A stretch of 64,000 nt of DNA, taken from NCBI RefSeq assembly GCF_002101885.1, contig NZ_LQPS01000046.1, positions 29,871 to 93,870 of the forward strand, given 5' to 3'. This document shows, in pieces, positions 17,046-25,922 of the stretch. The position numbers were made by a program, and so were the translations under genes. Each line of letters starts with the position of its first letter. Within the stretch, counting starts at the first letter, position 1. This stretch comes from Mycolicibacter senuensis (GTDB lineage: Bacteria; Actinomycetota; Actinomycetes; Mycobacteriales; Mycobacteriaceae). A model generated the notes under the pieces. The model did not search any database and was not told the DNA's origin. It was given only the letters and a program-made list of their open reading frames with translations.

Positions 17046-18113
17046 ATGGACCGTTTCGAACTGCGCAGGCTGGACTACAGCCTGACGGAGGACCACCAGG
17101 CGCTGCAGGCCGCCTACAAGCAGTTCTTTGCCACCCATTGCGATATCGAAACCGTCCGCGCCGCCGAGGAATCCGGATTCGACAAGAATCTGTGGGAGAG
17201 GCTGTGCGCGATGGGGGCGACCACGATGGCGCTGCCGGAGTCGGACGGCGGCGACGGCGCCACCCTGGTGGACCTCACCCTGGTCGCCGAGGAGATCGGC
17301 CGGGCGCTGGCCCCGGTGCCGTGGATCGACCACGTCTGCGCCGCCCGGCTGTTGGCGCGTCTCGGCGCGGTGCACGCCGACGTCGTGAGCGGTAACCGGC
17401 TGGTCGCCTTCGACCCGCATCAGGATGCCGCTGGTGGTCCACGGCTGCTGCCCACCGGCTCGATCGCCGATGCGATCATCGTCCGCAACGGCGACGAGAT
17501 TGTCAGCCTGACGTTCGACACCCGGCCGGCGACCGTCGACAACATCGGCCGGCTGCCGATGGCCTGGATCGACCCGGCCGCCGCCGACAATCGGACCGTG
17601 CTGGCCAGCGGCGCCGGCGCGTTGGCGGAATACCAGCGGGCACTGGACGAATGGCGGTTACTGACCGCCGCCGCGCTGGTCGGCATGGTGGAGCAGACCA
17701 TGACCATCGCTGCGGAATTCGCCAAGACCCGCTACACCCTCGGCGTGCCGATCGGCACCCTGCAGGCCATCTCGCACCCGCTGGCGAACATGGCCATCAC
17801 CGTCGCCAGCGGGCGTAACCTGGCCTACCGGGCCGGCTGGTTCCTGGACAACGAACCCGATGAGCGCCCGGAACTGGCCGCTTCGGCGTTCGTGTTCATG
17901 GCGGAGGAGGCCGCCAGGGCCGCGACCATGGCGGTGCACATCCAAGGTGGTCTCGGGGTCTCCGATGAGGCCGCGGCCACGGCGTATCTGGTGCGCGCCC
18001 GCGGCTGGCCGTTGGCCGGCGGCGACCCGGGCGCCAGCGCCTGCCGCATCGCCGAGCTCATCGCCGCCCGTGAAACAGCCGCCCGCGAAACCGCCGACAG
18101 CGCAGCCGAATAG
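17046..18113 (+). CDS. Acyl-CoA dehydrogenase (small-subunit type)
   Basis: A 355-residue acyl-CoA dehydrogenase fold: N-terminal helical domain (ALPESDGGDGATLVDL near residue 60), middle domain, and C-terminal helical domain with TRYTLGVPIGTLQAISHPLANM and HIQGGLGVSDEAAATAYLVRA. The sequence is compact and lacks a clear catalytic glutamate motif. With the larger dehydrogenase gene 13 bp downstream, it probably forms a heteromeric FadE complex of the type described for mycobacterial steroid side-chain dehydrogenation (family knowledge; pairing is inference). Confidence 0.85.
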   Translation: MDRFELRRLDYSLTEDHQALQAAYKQFFATHCDIETVRAAEESGFDKNLWERLCAMGATTMALPESDGGDGATLVDLTLVAEEIGRALAPVPWIDHVCAARLLARLGAVHADVVSGNRLVAFDPHQDAAGGPRLLPTGSIADAIIVRNGDEIVSLTFDTRPATVDNIGRLPMAWIDPAAADNRTVLASGAGALAEYQRALDEWRLLTAAALVGMVEQTMTIAAEFAKTRYTLGVPIGTLQAISHPLANMAITVASGRNLAYRAGWFLDNEPDERPELAASAFVFMAEEAARAATMAVHIQGGLGVSDEAAATAYLVRARGWPLAGGDPGASACRIAELIAARETAARETADSAAE

Positions 18114-18126
18114 GACACCGACCATC

Positions 18127-19299
18127 ATGGATTTCTCACGACCGCAACTCACCGACGACGACCTGGCCTTCCTCGAGGAGGCTCGCGGTTTCCTGGCCAC
18201 CCATGTCACCGAGGACGTCAAGCGCCGTGATCGCGAGACCGGCGACAACTTCGACGAAGGCGTGCACCTGGCGCTGGGCGCCGCCGGCTACCTGGAAAAG
18301 GAATGGAAGACCGAGACCGACGGCGGATTCTCCCGGGTGCGCCGGCGTATCTGGGAGTTGGAGAAACGCCGCGCGCACGTGCCGTGGGTGACCTGGGGGA
18401 CCACCGCGATGGTGGCCCGCTCGGTGGCGTCGTTCGGTTCGCCGGAGCTGTGCGACGAGATCCTGCCCGGTGTCTTCAGCGGCCACATCCGGCTCTGCCT
18501 GGGTTACACCGAACCCGAGGGCGGCTCCGACGTCGCGACCTGCAAAACCCGGGCGGTGCGCGACGGTGAGAGCTGGGTGATTAACGGCTCGAAGATGTTC
18601 ACCACCGGCGCGCATAACTGCCAGTACGTCTTCCTGATCACCAACACCGACCCGGAGGCGCGAAAGCACAAGAGCCTGACGATGTTCCTCGTGCCGCTGG
18701 ACTCCCCGGGCATCGAGATCCAGGGACTGCGCACCGTCGACGGCGACCGCACCAACATCGTCTACTACAGCGACGTCCGGGTCGACGACCGCTACCGGCT
18801 GGGCGAGGCCAACGGCGGCTGGACCGTGCTGCGCGAGCCGCTCAACGTCGAACACGGTGCGGTGGACGCCGACCCCGATGGGCTGCAAGACGTCTCGATC
18901 ATGATGCACCAGGCGAATTTCATGGCCGAGGCCGTCGACAAGGCGGGCGCGGTCGTGGGGAACTCGGGAAGCATCGCGGATCGTTCGGTGGCCTACCGGC
19001 TGGGTAAGGCCGCCGCCCGGGTCGAGGCGTCCCTGTCGGCCCCGTCCATCTTCGGCCGGGTCGCGCTCGCGCAGACCATGCGTGACGTCTCACCGGACCT
19101 GATGGACCTGCTCGGCAGTGCATCGGCGCTGCCGATCGGCACCGACGGCGCCATCGACAACGGGGCGTCGGACTACATCTTCCGGTTCGCTCCGCTGGTC
19201 GGGATCTACGGTGGCACCCTGGAGGTGTTCCGCAACATGATCGCCCAGTACATGCTGGGACTGGGCAAGCCGAATTACTCTCCGCCGGTGGTCAAGTGA
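18127..19299 (+). CDS. Acyl-CoA dehydrogenase (large-subunit type)
   Basis: A 390-residue FAD-dependent acyl-CoA dehydrogenase beginning MDFSRPQLTDDD. The flavin-binding segment CLGYTEPEGGSDVATCKTRA and VINGSKMFTTGAHNCQYVF are clear, and the C-terminus has YGGTLEVFRNMIAQYMLGL. The position of the MCAD-type catalytic glutamate (YEGT) is Gly (YGGT), as in many actinobacterial FadE proteins, so the base may lie elsewhere or in the partner subunit. It is last of the 12472-19299 operon, and its 3' end overlaps the convergent CMD gene by 8 bp. Confidence 0.88.
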   Translation: MDFSRPQLTDDDLAFLEEARGFLATHVTEDVKRRDRETGDNFDEGVHLALGAAGYLEKEWKTETDGGFSRVRRRIWELEKRRAHVPWVTWGTTAMVARSVASFGSPELCDEILPGVFSGHIRLCLGYTEPEGGSDVATCKTRAVRDGESWVINGSKMFTTGAHNCQYVFLITNTDPEARKHKSLTMFLVPLDSPGIEIQGLRTVDGDRTNIVYYSDVRVDDRYRLGEANGGWTVLREPLNVEHGAVDADPDGLQDVSIMMHQANFMAEAVDKAGAVVGNSGSIADRSVAYRLGKAAARVEASLSAPSIFGRVALAQTMRDVSPDLMDLLGSASALPIGTDGAIDNGASDYIFRFAPLVGIYGGTLEVFRNMIAQYMLGLGKPNYSPPVVK

Positions 19300-19702
19300 C
19301 GGCGGCGTCGCCGTCATCGGCCCGCTTGGCGAAGGCACGTGTTGCGGCCTGCCTGGCCGAGTTGGCAGCGGGAAAGCCGACGTAACCGGTGGTGTGATAG
19401 ACCACTTCGGCCAGTTCGTCGCGGGTCAGGCCGTTCTGCTCGGCGATGCGGAAGTGCGACTCGAGCTCCTCTTCGGCGCCCAGCGCTATCAGCATGCCGA
19501 GCGTGAGCAGACTGCGGTCCCGGCGTGCCAGGCCTTCGCGTGACCACAGCCGGCCGAAGACGCCTTCGACGCCGATATCCATGAGTTCCGGAGCGAATCC
19601 GTGGTGGAAGTCGACGTCGCCGTCGGGCAGCACCCCCGGCAGCATCTCCCGGAAAACCTGTAAACCCTTGGCGCGCAATTCCGTCATGCCCTCATCTTTC
19701 AC
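19292..19702 (-). CDS. Carboxymuconolactone-decarboxylase-family protein
   Basis: A 136-residue single-domain CMD-family protein. The helical core GMLIALGAEEELESHFRIAEQNGLTRDEL followed by EVVYHTTGYVGFPAA resembles PcaC-like 4-carboxymuconolactone decarboxylases. It contains no cysteine, so it is not an AhpD-type peroxidase. It may decarboxylate or isomerise a ring-cleavage product (inference). ATG 19702 forms an ATGA overlap with the stop of the upstream AraC gene; a second ATG at 19687 is possible. Co-transcription with a regulator suggests a private control circuit. Confidence 0.78.
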   Translation of the reverse strand: MKDEGMTELRAKGLQVFREMLPGVLPDGDVDFHHGFAPELMDIGVEGVFGRLWSREGLARRDRSLLTLGMLIALGAEEELESHFRIAEQNGLTRDELAEVVYHTTGYVGFPAANSARQAATRAFAKRADDGDAAVT

Positions 19703-20532
19703 GTTGTAACCGGCGGCGTTGTGTTGATCCGGCGGTGGTAACTCGATGGTGCCTCACCGGCGAACTTGGTGAACGCCCGGGTGAACGCGGACAGGCTGTC
19801 GAACCCGACGGCCGTCGCCGTCTGCTGCACCCCCTGATCCGGGGCCGCCAACAGCGCCATCGCCTGCAGCATCCGGGCGTGCAGCAGATACGTCCGCCAC
19901 GACATCCCGATCACCGCTTCGAACTGGCGGCGCAGCGTGCGTTCGGAGACCGCGACGGCGCGGCTGACATCGGCCGCGCTCACCGACGACAGGTGCGCCT
20001 TGGTGTAGACCATCGCCGCGCCCACGATCGGGTGATCGGAGACGGGCAGGCTCAGCGGCGCCTCGTGTTCCAGCGCGGCGGAGACCAGATGCCCCAGGGT
20101 GCGGAAGAAGTTGTCGGAGACGGAGTCGCCGTCGGATCGCTCGATCGGCCAGCGCAGCGAGTGCAGCATCATCTCTCGGATCAGCGGCGAGACGGTCAGG
20201 ATGCGGGCCCGGTCACCGGCATGCGCGACCAGATCCGGGTCGAACATCACCGCCACCGTGCGCACCTCCGGGCGCATGACGGCCTGATGCTCCAGCCCGG
20301 CCGGAATCCAGGCCGCCTGCTGCGGCGGTAACAGGTAGTGCGCCGCGGCGGTCTCGACCTCCACCACTCCGCCGACGGCGTACTCGATCTGGTGCATCTC
20401 ATGGGAGTGCCACCCGGTGACGAGGTGCTGCCCCTCGTAGAGATAGCTGCCGGCCCGGGCACGACCGCCCTGACGCAGATCGATGTTGGCCGGTTCTGCA
20501 AAATTTATGGCCGAACGCGCGGAGACGGTCAC
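19699..20532 (-). CDS. AraC-family transcriptional regulator with cupin-like N-terminal domain
   Basis: A regulator of about 277 residues. The N-terminal half has a cupin-like sensor (GWHSHEMHQIEYAVGGVVEV, then LPPQQAAWIPAGLEHQ). The C-terminal 100 residues form the double helix-turn-helix of AraC proteins (VSAADVSRAVAVSERTLRRQ, then TATAVGFDSLSAFTRAFTKF). The frame is open up to ATG 20589, but that would run into the divergent amidohydrolase gene starting at 20558, so GTG 20532 is preferred. Its gene overlaps the CMD gene (ATGA). It may control that operon and the divergent one at 20558; the effector is unknown. Confidence 0.82.
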   Translation of the reverse strand: MTVSARSAINFAEPANIDLRQGGRARAGSYLYEGQHLVTGWHSHEMHQIEYAVGGVVEVETAAAHYLLPPQQAAWIPAGLEHQAVMRPEVRTVAVMFDPDLVAHAGDRARILTVSPLIREMMLHSLRWPIERSDGDSVSDNFFRTLGHLVSAALEHEAPLSLPVSDHPIVGAAMVYTKAHLSSVSAADVSRAVAVSERTLRRQFEAVIGMSWRTYLLHARMLQAMALLAAPDQGVQQTATAVGFDSLSAFTRAFTKFAGEAPSSYHRRINTTPPVTT

Positions 20533-20557
20533 GGTTTTCCAGGGTACTAGTAGAGGC

Positions 20558-21820
20558 ATGAACATCGACGACTTGATCCTGGTCAGCATCGACGATCACG
20601 TGGTGGAGCCGCCCGACATGTTCCTGCGCCACGTACCGGCCAAATACAAGGACGAGGCGCCGATCGTCGTCACCGACGCTCACGGCGTCGACCAGTGGAT
20701 GTATCAGGGCCGCCCGCAAGGCGTCAGTGGGCTCAACGCGGTGGTCTCCTGGCCCGCCGAGGAGTGGGGCCGCGACCCCGCCGGCTTCGCCGAGATGCGT
20801 CCCGGCGTCTACGACGTGCACGAACGGGTCCGTGACATGAGCCGCAACGGCATCCTGGCCTCGATGTGTTTCCCGACCTTCACCGGATTCTCCGCGCGGC
20901 ACCTCAACATGACCCGCGAGGACGTCACCCTGGTGATGGTGTCGGCCTACAACGACTGGCACATCGACGAGTGGGCGGGCTCCTATCCGGGCCGGTTCAT
21001 CCCGATCGCGATCCTGCCGACCTGGAACCCCGAGGCGATGTGCGCCGAGATCCGCCGCGTGGCCGCCAAGGGCTGCCGGGCGGTCACGATGCCCGAACTG
21101 CCGCACCTGGAGGGGCTGCCCAGCTACCACGACGAGGAGTACTGGGGTCCGGTGTTCACCACGCTGTCCGAGACCGGTGTGGTGATGTGCCTGCACATCG
21201 GCACCGGCTTCGGGGCGATCAGCATGGCCCCCAACGCCCCCATCGACAACCTGATCATCCTGGCCACCCAGATCTCGGCGATGTGCGCCCAGGATCTGTT
21301 GTGGGGTCCGGCGATGCGCAACTACCCAGATCTGAAGTTCGCGTTCTCCGAGGGCGGCATCGGCTGGATCCCGTTCTACCTGGACCGCAGCGACCGGCAC
21401 TACACCAACCAGAAGTGGCTGCGTCGCGACTTCGGCGACAAGCTGCCCTCTGACGTGTTCCGGGAGCACTCGCTGGCCTGCTACGTCACCGACAAGACGT
21501 CGCTGAAGCTGCGCCACGAGATCGGCATCGACATCATCGCCTGGGAGTGCGACTACCCGCACTCGGACTGTTTTTGGCCGGACGCCCCCGAGCAGGTGCT
21601 CGCCGAACTGAACGCCGTCGGCGCCAGCGACTCCGACATCAACAAGATCACCTGGGAGAACTCCTGCCGGTTCTTCGGCTGGGACCCGTTCGCAAGGACC
21701 CCGCGCGCGGAAGCCACGGTGGGGGCGCTGCGCGCCACCGCGACCGATGTGGACACCTCGATCCGGCCGCGCGCCGAGTGGGCGCGCCGGTTCGCGGAGA
21801 AGCAGCTGGCGCAAGCCTAG
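20558..21820 (+). CDS. Amidohydrolase-2-family metal-dependent hydrolase
   Basis: A 420-residue amidohydrolase-2-family TIM barrel. The metal motif SIDDHVVEPPDMF is near residue 10, MCLHIGTGFG carries the mid-barrel histidine, and IIAWECDYPHSDCFWP near residue 330 the C-terminal aspartate. ATG 20558 has a weak AGAGG upstream. Unlike its relatives it has a long C-terminal tail (about 60 residues) with a basic end, RAEWARRFAEKQL. It heads the long 20558-30290 gene train and is divergent from the AraC gene. Reaction unknown. Confidence 0.83.
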   Translation: MNIDDLILVSIDDHVVEPPDMFLRHVPAKYKDEAPIVVTDAHGVDQWMYQGRPQGVSGLNAVVSWPAEEWGRDPAGFAEMRPGVYDVHERVRDMSRNGILASMCFPTFTGFSARHLNMTREDVTLVMVSAYNDWHIDEWAGSYPGRFIPIAILPTWNPEAMCAEIRRVAAKGCRAVTMPELPHLEGLPSYHDEEYWGPVFTTLSETGVVMCLHIGTGFGAISMAPNAPIDNLIILATQISAMCAQDLLWGPAMRNYPDLKFAFSEGGIGWIPFYLDRSDRHYTNQKWLRRDFGDKLPSDVFREHSLACYVTDKTSLKLRHEIGIDIIAWECDYPHSDCFWPDAPEQVLAELNAVGASDSDINKITWENSCRFFGWDPFARTPRAEATVGALRATATDVDTSIRPRAEWARRFAEKQLAQA

Positions 21821-21861
21821 AATCTTGCCTGCGTCGATTATTCGACGTATCGTTCGAAAAT

Positions 21862-22677
21862 GTGACGGTTGACGTTGGCAAGTACGGGCCGTGGGCGTTG
21901 ATCGTCGGCGCCTCGGACGGGGTGGGTGCCGCGTTCGCTGAGGCGTTGGCCGCACGTGGTCTCAACGTCGTGCTCGTCGCGCGCCGGCAGCAGCTGCTCG
22001 ACGAGGTGGCCGCCGGTATCGCGGAGCGGTATGGCGTCCGAACCCGTACGGCGGCAGTCGATCTCGTAGAGCCGGGCGCGGCAGACATGCTGCTGCAGGC
22101 GGTGGATGGCCTGGCTATCGGCTTCCTGGTGTACTGCGCCGGCGCCGACCCCGACTTCAAACCCTTTCTGGCCAACACCATCTCGGCGGCCGAGTCGATG
22201 GTGCAGCGCAACTGCGTCGTGCCGATGCAGCTCTGCCATGCCCTGGCGCCGCAGATGGTGCAGCGCGGCGCGGGAGCCATCGTGATCCTGGGATCGGGCG
22301 CGGGATTCGTCGGCGGACCCAACATGGTGGCCTACGGCGCGTCCAAAGCCTTCGGCATGGTGTTCGCCGAGGCGCTCTGGAGCGAACTGCAGCACACCGG
22401 CGTCGACGTGATCGGACTGATCCTCGGCAAGACCGACACCCCGGCACTGCGCCGGCTGGAGTACGAACGCGGGCAGATCGCATCGATGGCGGACGTCCCG
22501 GCCGGGGCGGAGCCCGTCGAGCAGGTGGTGACCGCGGCATTGGACAACCTCACCAACGGGCCCACGGTATATGTGGGTGACCAGGTCACCGGTGCGGCGC
22601 AACTGTTGGCCTCGCTGGGCCGCAACGAGTCGGTCGCATTCATGGCACAGGCGATCAACGCCGCAATGGGGAAGTGA
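21862..22677 (+). CDS. Short-chain dehydrogenase/reductase (SDR)
   Basis: A 271-residue SDR. Nucleotide-binding motif IVGASDGVGAAFAEALA, LVYCAGAD in place of NNAG, Ser in ILGSGAGF and the catalytic pair in YGASK. GTG 21862 (MTVDVGKYGPW) is chosen because the codons before it read into the 41-bp gap after the amidohydrolase. The sequence resembles SDR proteins annotated as ketoreductases. It likely acts on a hydroxyl or ketone intermediate; substrate unknown. Confidence 0.83.
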   Translation: MTVDVGKYGPWALIVGASDGVGAAFAEALAARGLNVVLVARRQQLLDEVAAGIAERYGVRTRTAAVDLVEPGAADMLLQAVDGLAIGFLVYCAGADPDFKPFLANTISAAESMVQRNCVVPMQLCHALAPQMVQRGAGAIVILGSGAGFVGGPNMVAYGASKAFGMVFAEALWSELQHTGVDVIGLILGKTDTPALRRLEYERGQIASMADVPAGAEPVEQVVTAALDNLTNGPTVYVGDQVTGAAQLLASLGRNESVAFMAQAINAAMGK

Positions 22678-22684
22678 GGGAGTC

Positions 22685-23521
22685 ATGCCGAAGGTGTCGG
22701 TGATCACCGGAGCGGGCGGCATCGGGGTGGCCACGACGAAGGTCGTCGGTCGAGAGCACGCGCTGGTGCTCTGCGATGTCCGGCAAGACCGGCTGGATAC
22801 CGCGGCGAGAACCCTTGACGCTCTCGGCATCACCGCAGCAGTGGTCAGCTGCGACGTCACCGATCGCCTGGCCGTCGCCGAGCTGTTCGCCACCGCGGCC
22901 GCCATCGGGCCGATCACCTCGGTGATCCACACCGCGGGGGTCAGCCCGAGTATGGGCGACGCCGACTATGTCATGCGGACCAACGCGATCGGCACGCTCA
23001 ACGTCAACGAGGCCTTCTATGGCGCCGCCGGCGAGGGATCGGCGATCGTCAACGTGGCATCGATGGCCGCGCATCTGCTGCCCGAGGAACTGATCCCGAC
23101 CGGACAGTTCCCACTGGCCCTGGGCGACGCCGACGCGTTCCTGGCGGCCATGGCCGCGGTCTGCGAACCGATGCCGCAAGAGGTCCGTTCGGGTATCGCC
23201 TATGCGGTGAGCAAGGCGTTCGTGCGCTGGTACAGCAGTTCACAGGCCGAACGTTTCAACGGCCGCGGGCTGCGCATCGTCTCGATCTCACCGGGTTCGA
23301 CCGACACCGAGATGGGGCGGCTGGAGGAACAGGCCGGCGCCGGGGCGCTGGTCGTCGACGCCGCCGTCCCGCGCTGGGGCAAACCCGAAGAGATGGCGGC
23401 ACTGCTCGCCTTCTGTGTCAGCGATGCGGCGGGCTACCTCACCGGCACCGACATCCTCAACGACGGCGGAGTCGTCGCCTCGGTGCGCGAGCGCGCCCGG
23501 ATCGCCGCCGAAAACACCTGA
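22685..23521 (+). CDS. SDR with an extended substrate loop
   Basis: A 278-residue SDR starting at ATG 22685 with GGGAG upstream. Motifs: ITGAGGIGVATTK, IHTAGVSPS, catalytic Ser in NVASMAAHL and YAVSK for Tyr/Lys, ending TGTDILNDGGV. About 50 residues separate the Ser motif from the Tyr motif, against the usual 12-14. This large insertion resembles the substrate-binding loop of 3alpha-hydroxysteroid/coniferyl-alcohol dehydrogenase-like SDRs, so a bulky alcohol substrate is plausible (inference). The upstream SDR ends 7 bp before it. Confidence 0.83.
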   Translation: MPKVSVITGAGGIGVATTKVVGREHALVLCDVRQDRLDTAARTLDALGITAAVVSCDVTDRLAVAELFATAAAIGPITSVIHTAGVSPSMGDADYVMRTNAIGTLNVNEAFYGAAGEGSAIVNVASMAAHLLPEELIPTGQFPLALGDADAFLAAMAAVCEPMPQEVRSGIAYAVSKAFVRWYSSSQAERFNGRGLRIVSISPGSTDTEMGRLEEQAGAGALVVDAAVPRWGKPEEMAALLAFCVSDAAGYLTGTDILNDGGVVASVRERARIAAENT

Positions 23522-23522
23522 C

Positions 23523-24443
23523 ATGACCGCGCATAGCGACGAAGACGATCCCGCCCGTCCGGTTTCGTCGCCGCCTACCGAACGCGTCATCAGAATCCTG
23601 GAGCTGCTGGCGTCAGATCCCGAACGCGGCTTCTCGCTGTCGGAGATCGCGCGCATGCTCCGCATCAGCCACGGCACCTGCCATGCGATCGTCACCACGT
23701 TGGCCGCTCGGCAGTGGATCGTGCGGGATCGACGCTCGGGCAGTTACTCGTGGGGGCCCGCGCTCGCCGCGCTGGCCCGGCCCGTCAACAAACAGGCGTT
23801 CCGTCCGGAACTGCAGCGGCTCTCCGACGATGTCGGCATGCAGGTCGTGCTGGGCACCCGGCAGGGGCCGACGGTGGTGGTCACCGACGCGGTCGGCGAG
23901 TCGCTCGCCGCGCTGCAGGTCAGCGTCGGCTTCCGGATGCCGATAGTGGCCCCGTTCTGCCGGGAGTTCGTCGCCGAGGCGGGGCCCCAGGTCAGAAAAG
24001 AGTGGGTGGGTGGCCTCGGCTCTCCTTCGCCGCGACTGCGCCGTCGGCTGGGTGCGGTGCTCGACGAGGTGCGCAACCGCGGCTACGCAATCGAACGGAT
24101 GAGCCGCGAGTACGTCCGGGTGTACTCCGCGCTGCAGGCGCTGGCCGCTGAGGGACAGCCCGACGAGATCACCGCCCGACTCGCCAGCGCCTTCGCCGAC
24201 CTGACGGTGGTCGACTACCTGCCCGGTGAGCTCGACAGCACCGAGCACCGGGTCGCCAACGTGGCCGCACCGATCCACGACGTGGATGGCACGGTCACCA
24301 TGTCGGTGGGCGCCTCACCGTTCGCCACCATGACACCGGCCGAAGTCAGCGACCTCGGTGCTGCTGTTCGGGAGACGGCGACACGCATCGAATCACTGTG
24401 GGTAGCAAGGGCCGATCCACCCATCGAAGGGGTAACGCCATGA
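23523..24443 (+). CDS. IclR-family transcriptional regulator
   Basis: A 306-residue IclR-type regulator. The winged helix-turn-helix is at about residues 18-75 (ERVIRILELLASD, FSLSEIARMLRISHGTCHAIVTTL), followed by the GAF-like effector domain (LQRLSDDVGMQVVLGTRQG onward). ATG 23523 follows the SDR stop by one base, and the 3' end overlaps the SnoaL gene (ATGA), so it is embedded in the catabolic operon rather than divergent. IclR proteins often bind aromatic or acyl effectors and act as activators or repressors (family knowledge). Target genes unknown. Confidence 0.87.
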   Translation: MTAHSDEDDPARPVSSPPTERVIRILELLASDPERGFSLSEIARMLRISHGTCHAIVTTLAARQWIVRDRRSGSYSWGPALAALARPVNKQAFRPELQRLSDDVGMQVVLGTRQGPTVVVTDAVGESLAALQVSVGFRMPIVAPFCREFVAEAGPQVRKEWVGGLGSPSPRLRRRLGAVLDEVRNRGYAIERMSREYVRVYSALQALAAEGQPDEITARLASAFADLTVVDYLPGELDSTEHRVANVAAPIHDVDGTVTMSVGASPFATMTPAEVSDLGAAVRETATRIESLWVARADPPIEGVTP

Positions 24444-24877
24444 CTGACGATGCCGCTGCGAAAGCCGATATCAGCGAGGTTCTGTTGCGGTACGCGACCG
24501 CGATCGATACCAAGGATTGGGGGCTGTTCCGCTCCTGCTTCACCCACGACGTCGACGCCGACTACGGCGAGATCGGGAAGTGGTCCGACGCCGACTCGAT
24601 CACCGAATTCATGACCGCGGTCCACGAGGCGATGAGCGACACCAAACACATGCTGCACAACATGGTCATCGAGGTCGACGGCGGACACGCCACCGCGGTG
24701 ACCTACGTGCATACGGTGCAGGCTCTGGCCGCCGATCCCAAACAGTGGGTTGATGCGGTCGGCCAATACCGTGACGAACTACTACTGACGCCGGACGGCT
24801 GGCGCATCTCGCGGCGGCACTTCACTCAGACGCGCCTATTGAGCAGCTTCGAACTTCGTGGGGTTCAAGGTAAGTGA
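24440..24877 (+). CDS. SnoaL-like (NTF2-fold) small protein
   Basis: A 145-residue SnoaL_4-type protein with an NTF2-like alpha+beta cone: helix DISEVLLRYATAIDTKDWGLFRSCF, then FTHDVDADYG and the late strand DGWRISRRHFTQTRLL. The family includes dehydratases, isomerases and hydroxylating cyclases acting in a deep pocket, but catalytic assignment is not possible here. ATG 24440 overlaps the IclR stop by 4 bp. Two other SnoaL-like genes occur at 29802 and 52017. Confidence 0.75.
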   Translation: MTDDAAAKADISEVLLRYATAIDTKDWGLFRSCFTHDVDADYGEIGKWSDADSITEFMTAVHEAMSDTKHMLHNMVIEVDGGHATAVTYVHTVQALAADPKQWVDAVGQYRDELLLTPDGWRISRRHFTQTRLLSSFELRGVQGK

Positions 24878-24911
24878 TCCCCCAGGGCCGGAACTGGCAG
24901 CGGCGCGAATC

Positions 24912-25922
24912 ATGGTGAAAAAGAAATTGGTGATCGGAGCCAGCGGGTTTCTCGGCTCCCACGTCACCCGGCAACTCGTCGACGCCGGCGACGACGTTCG
25001 GGTCCTGATCCGCGCCACCAGCTCGACACGTGCGATCGACGGCCTCGATGTCGAGGTCCGGCGCGGTGACATCTTCGACCAGGACGCCGTGCGCTCGGCG
25101 ATGAGCGGTTGCGATGTCGTCTACTACTGCGTCGTCGATGCGCGGGCGTGGCTGAGCGATCCGGAACCGTTGTACCGCACCAACGTCGACGGCCTGCGCC
25201 ATGTCCTCGACGTTGCGGCCGGCGCGGCACTGGACCGGTTCGTGTTCACCAGTTCGATCGGAACCATCGGCCGGGTCGGTCACGGTCTGGCCGATGAGCG
25301 CACCGCGCACAACTGGCTCGACTCCGGTGGGGACTACATCCGAAGCCGGGTTGCGGCGGAGAACCTGGTGCTGGGCTACCACCGGGACAACGGCCTGCCG
25401 GCGGTGGCGATGTGTGTCGCCAACACCTATGGCTCCGGCGATTGGCAGCCCACCCCGCACGGCGGGCTGGTCGCCGCTGCCGTCCGCGGGAAGCTGCCCT
25501 TCTACATCTCCGGTGCGCAAGCCGAGGTCGTCGGCGTCGATGATGCGGCTCGCGCCCTGATTTTGGCCGGGCAACGCGGCAGGCCCGGTGAACGCTACAT
25601 CGTGGCCGAACGGTTCATGAGCGCTCGCGATATCTACCGGACGGCATGCGCCGCGGTCGATGTCGAGCCACCGAGGTTGGGTGTGCCGGTCGCGGTGATG
25701 TCGGTCCTGGGACGTCTCGCGCAGTTCGCGGCGCGGCTGCGGCGGCGCGACACCGCACTCACCCCGCTGTCGATACGGCTGATGCACATCATGTCGCCGA
25801 TGAGTCACGACAAGGCCGTCCGGGAACTCGGCTGGGAGCCCCGGCCGGCCACCGAGGCACTGGCCCAAGCCGCCGACTTTTTTCGCAGCTGGCGGCGCGC
25901 GAGGAATCAGGAGAGCTCGTGA
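24912..25922 (+). CDS. Extended SDR (NAD-dependent epimerase/dehydratase-like) with YxxxR active-site motif
   Basis: A 336-residue extended SDR resembling dihydroflavonol-4-reductase/3beta-hydroxysteroid dehydrogenase-type enzymes. The Rossmann motif is VIGASGFLGSHVTRQL, followed by DIFD and VDGLRHVLDVA. The catalytic region reads DYIRSRVAAENL: the tyrosine is present but the usual lysine four residues on is arginine. The same change occurs in the close paralogue at 34165, so it is a feature of this subgroup. ATG 24912 (MVKKKLVIGASG) is preferred; an upstream ATG at 24858 overlaps the SnoaL gene. Its 3' end overlaps the fused dehydrogenase gene by GTGA. Confidence 0.84.
   Translation: MVKKKLVIGASGFLGSHVTRQLVDAGDDVRVLIRATSSTRAIDGLDVEVRRGDIFDQDAVRSAMSGCDVVYYCVVDARAWLSDPEPLYRTNVDGLRHVLDVAAGAALDRFVFTSSIGTIGRVGHGLADERTAHNWLDSGGDYIRSRVAAENLVLGYHRDNGLPAVAMCVANTYGSGDWQPTPHGGLVAAAVRGKLPFYISGAQAEVVGVDDAARALILAGQRGRPGERYIVAERFMSARDIYRTACAAVDVEPPRLGVPVAVMSVLGRLAQFAARLRRRDTALTPLSIRLMHIMSPMSHDKAVRELGWEPRPATEALAQAADFFRSWRRARNQESS

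Noticed and set aside
20520..20557. TACTAGTA near the amidohydrolase start as another operator copy
   Set aside because: There is only one half-site-like sequence and no partner at the fixed 5-bp spacing.
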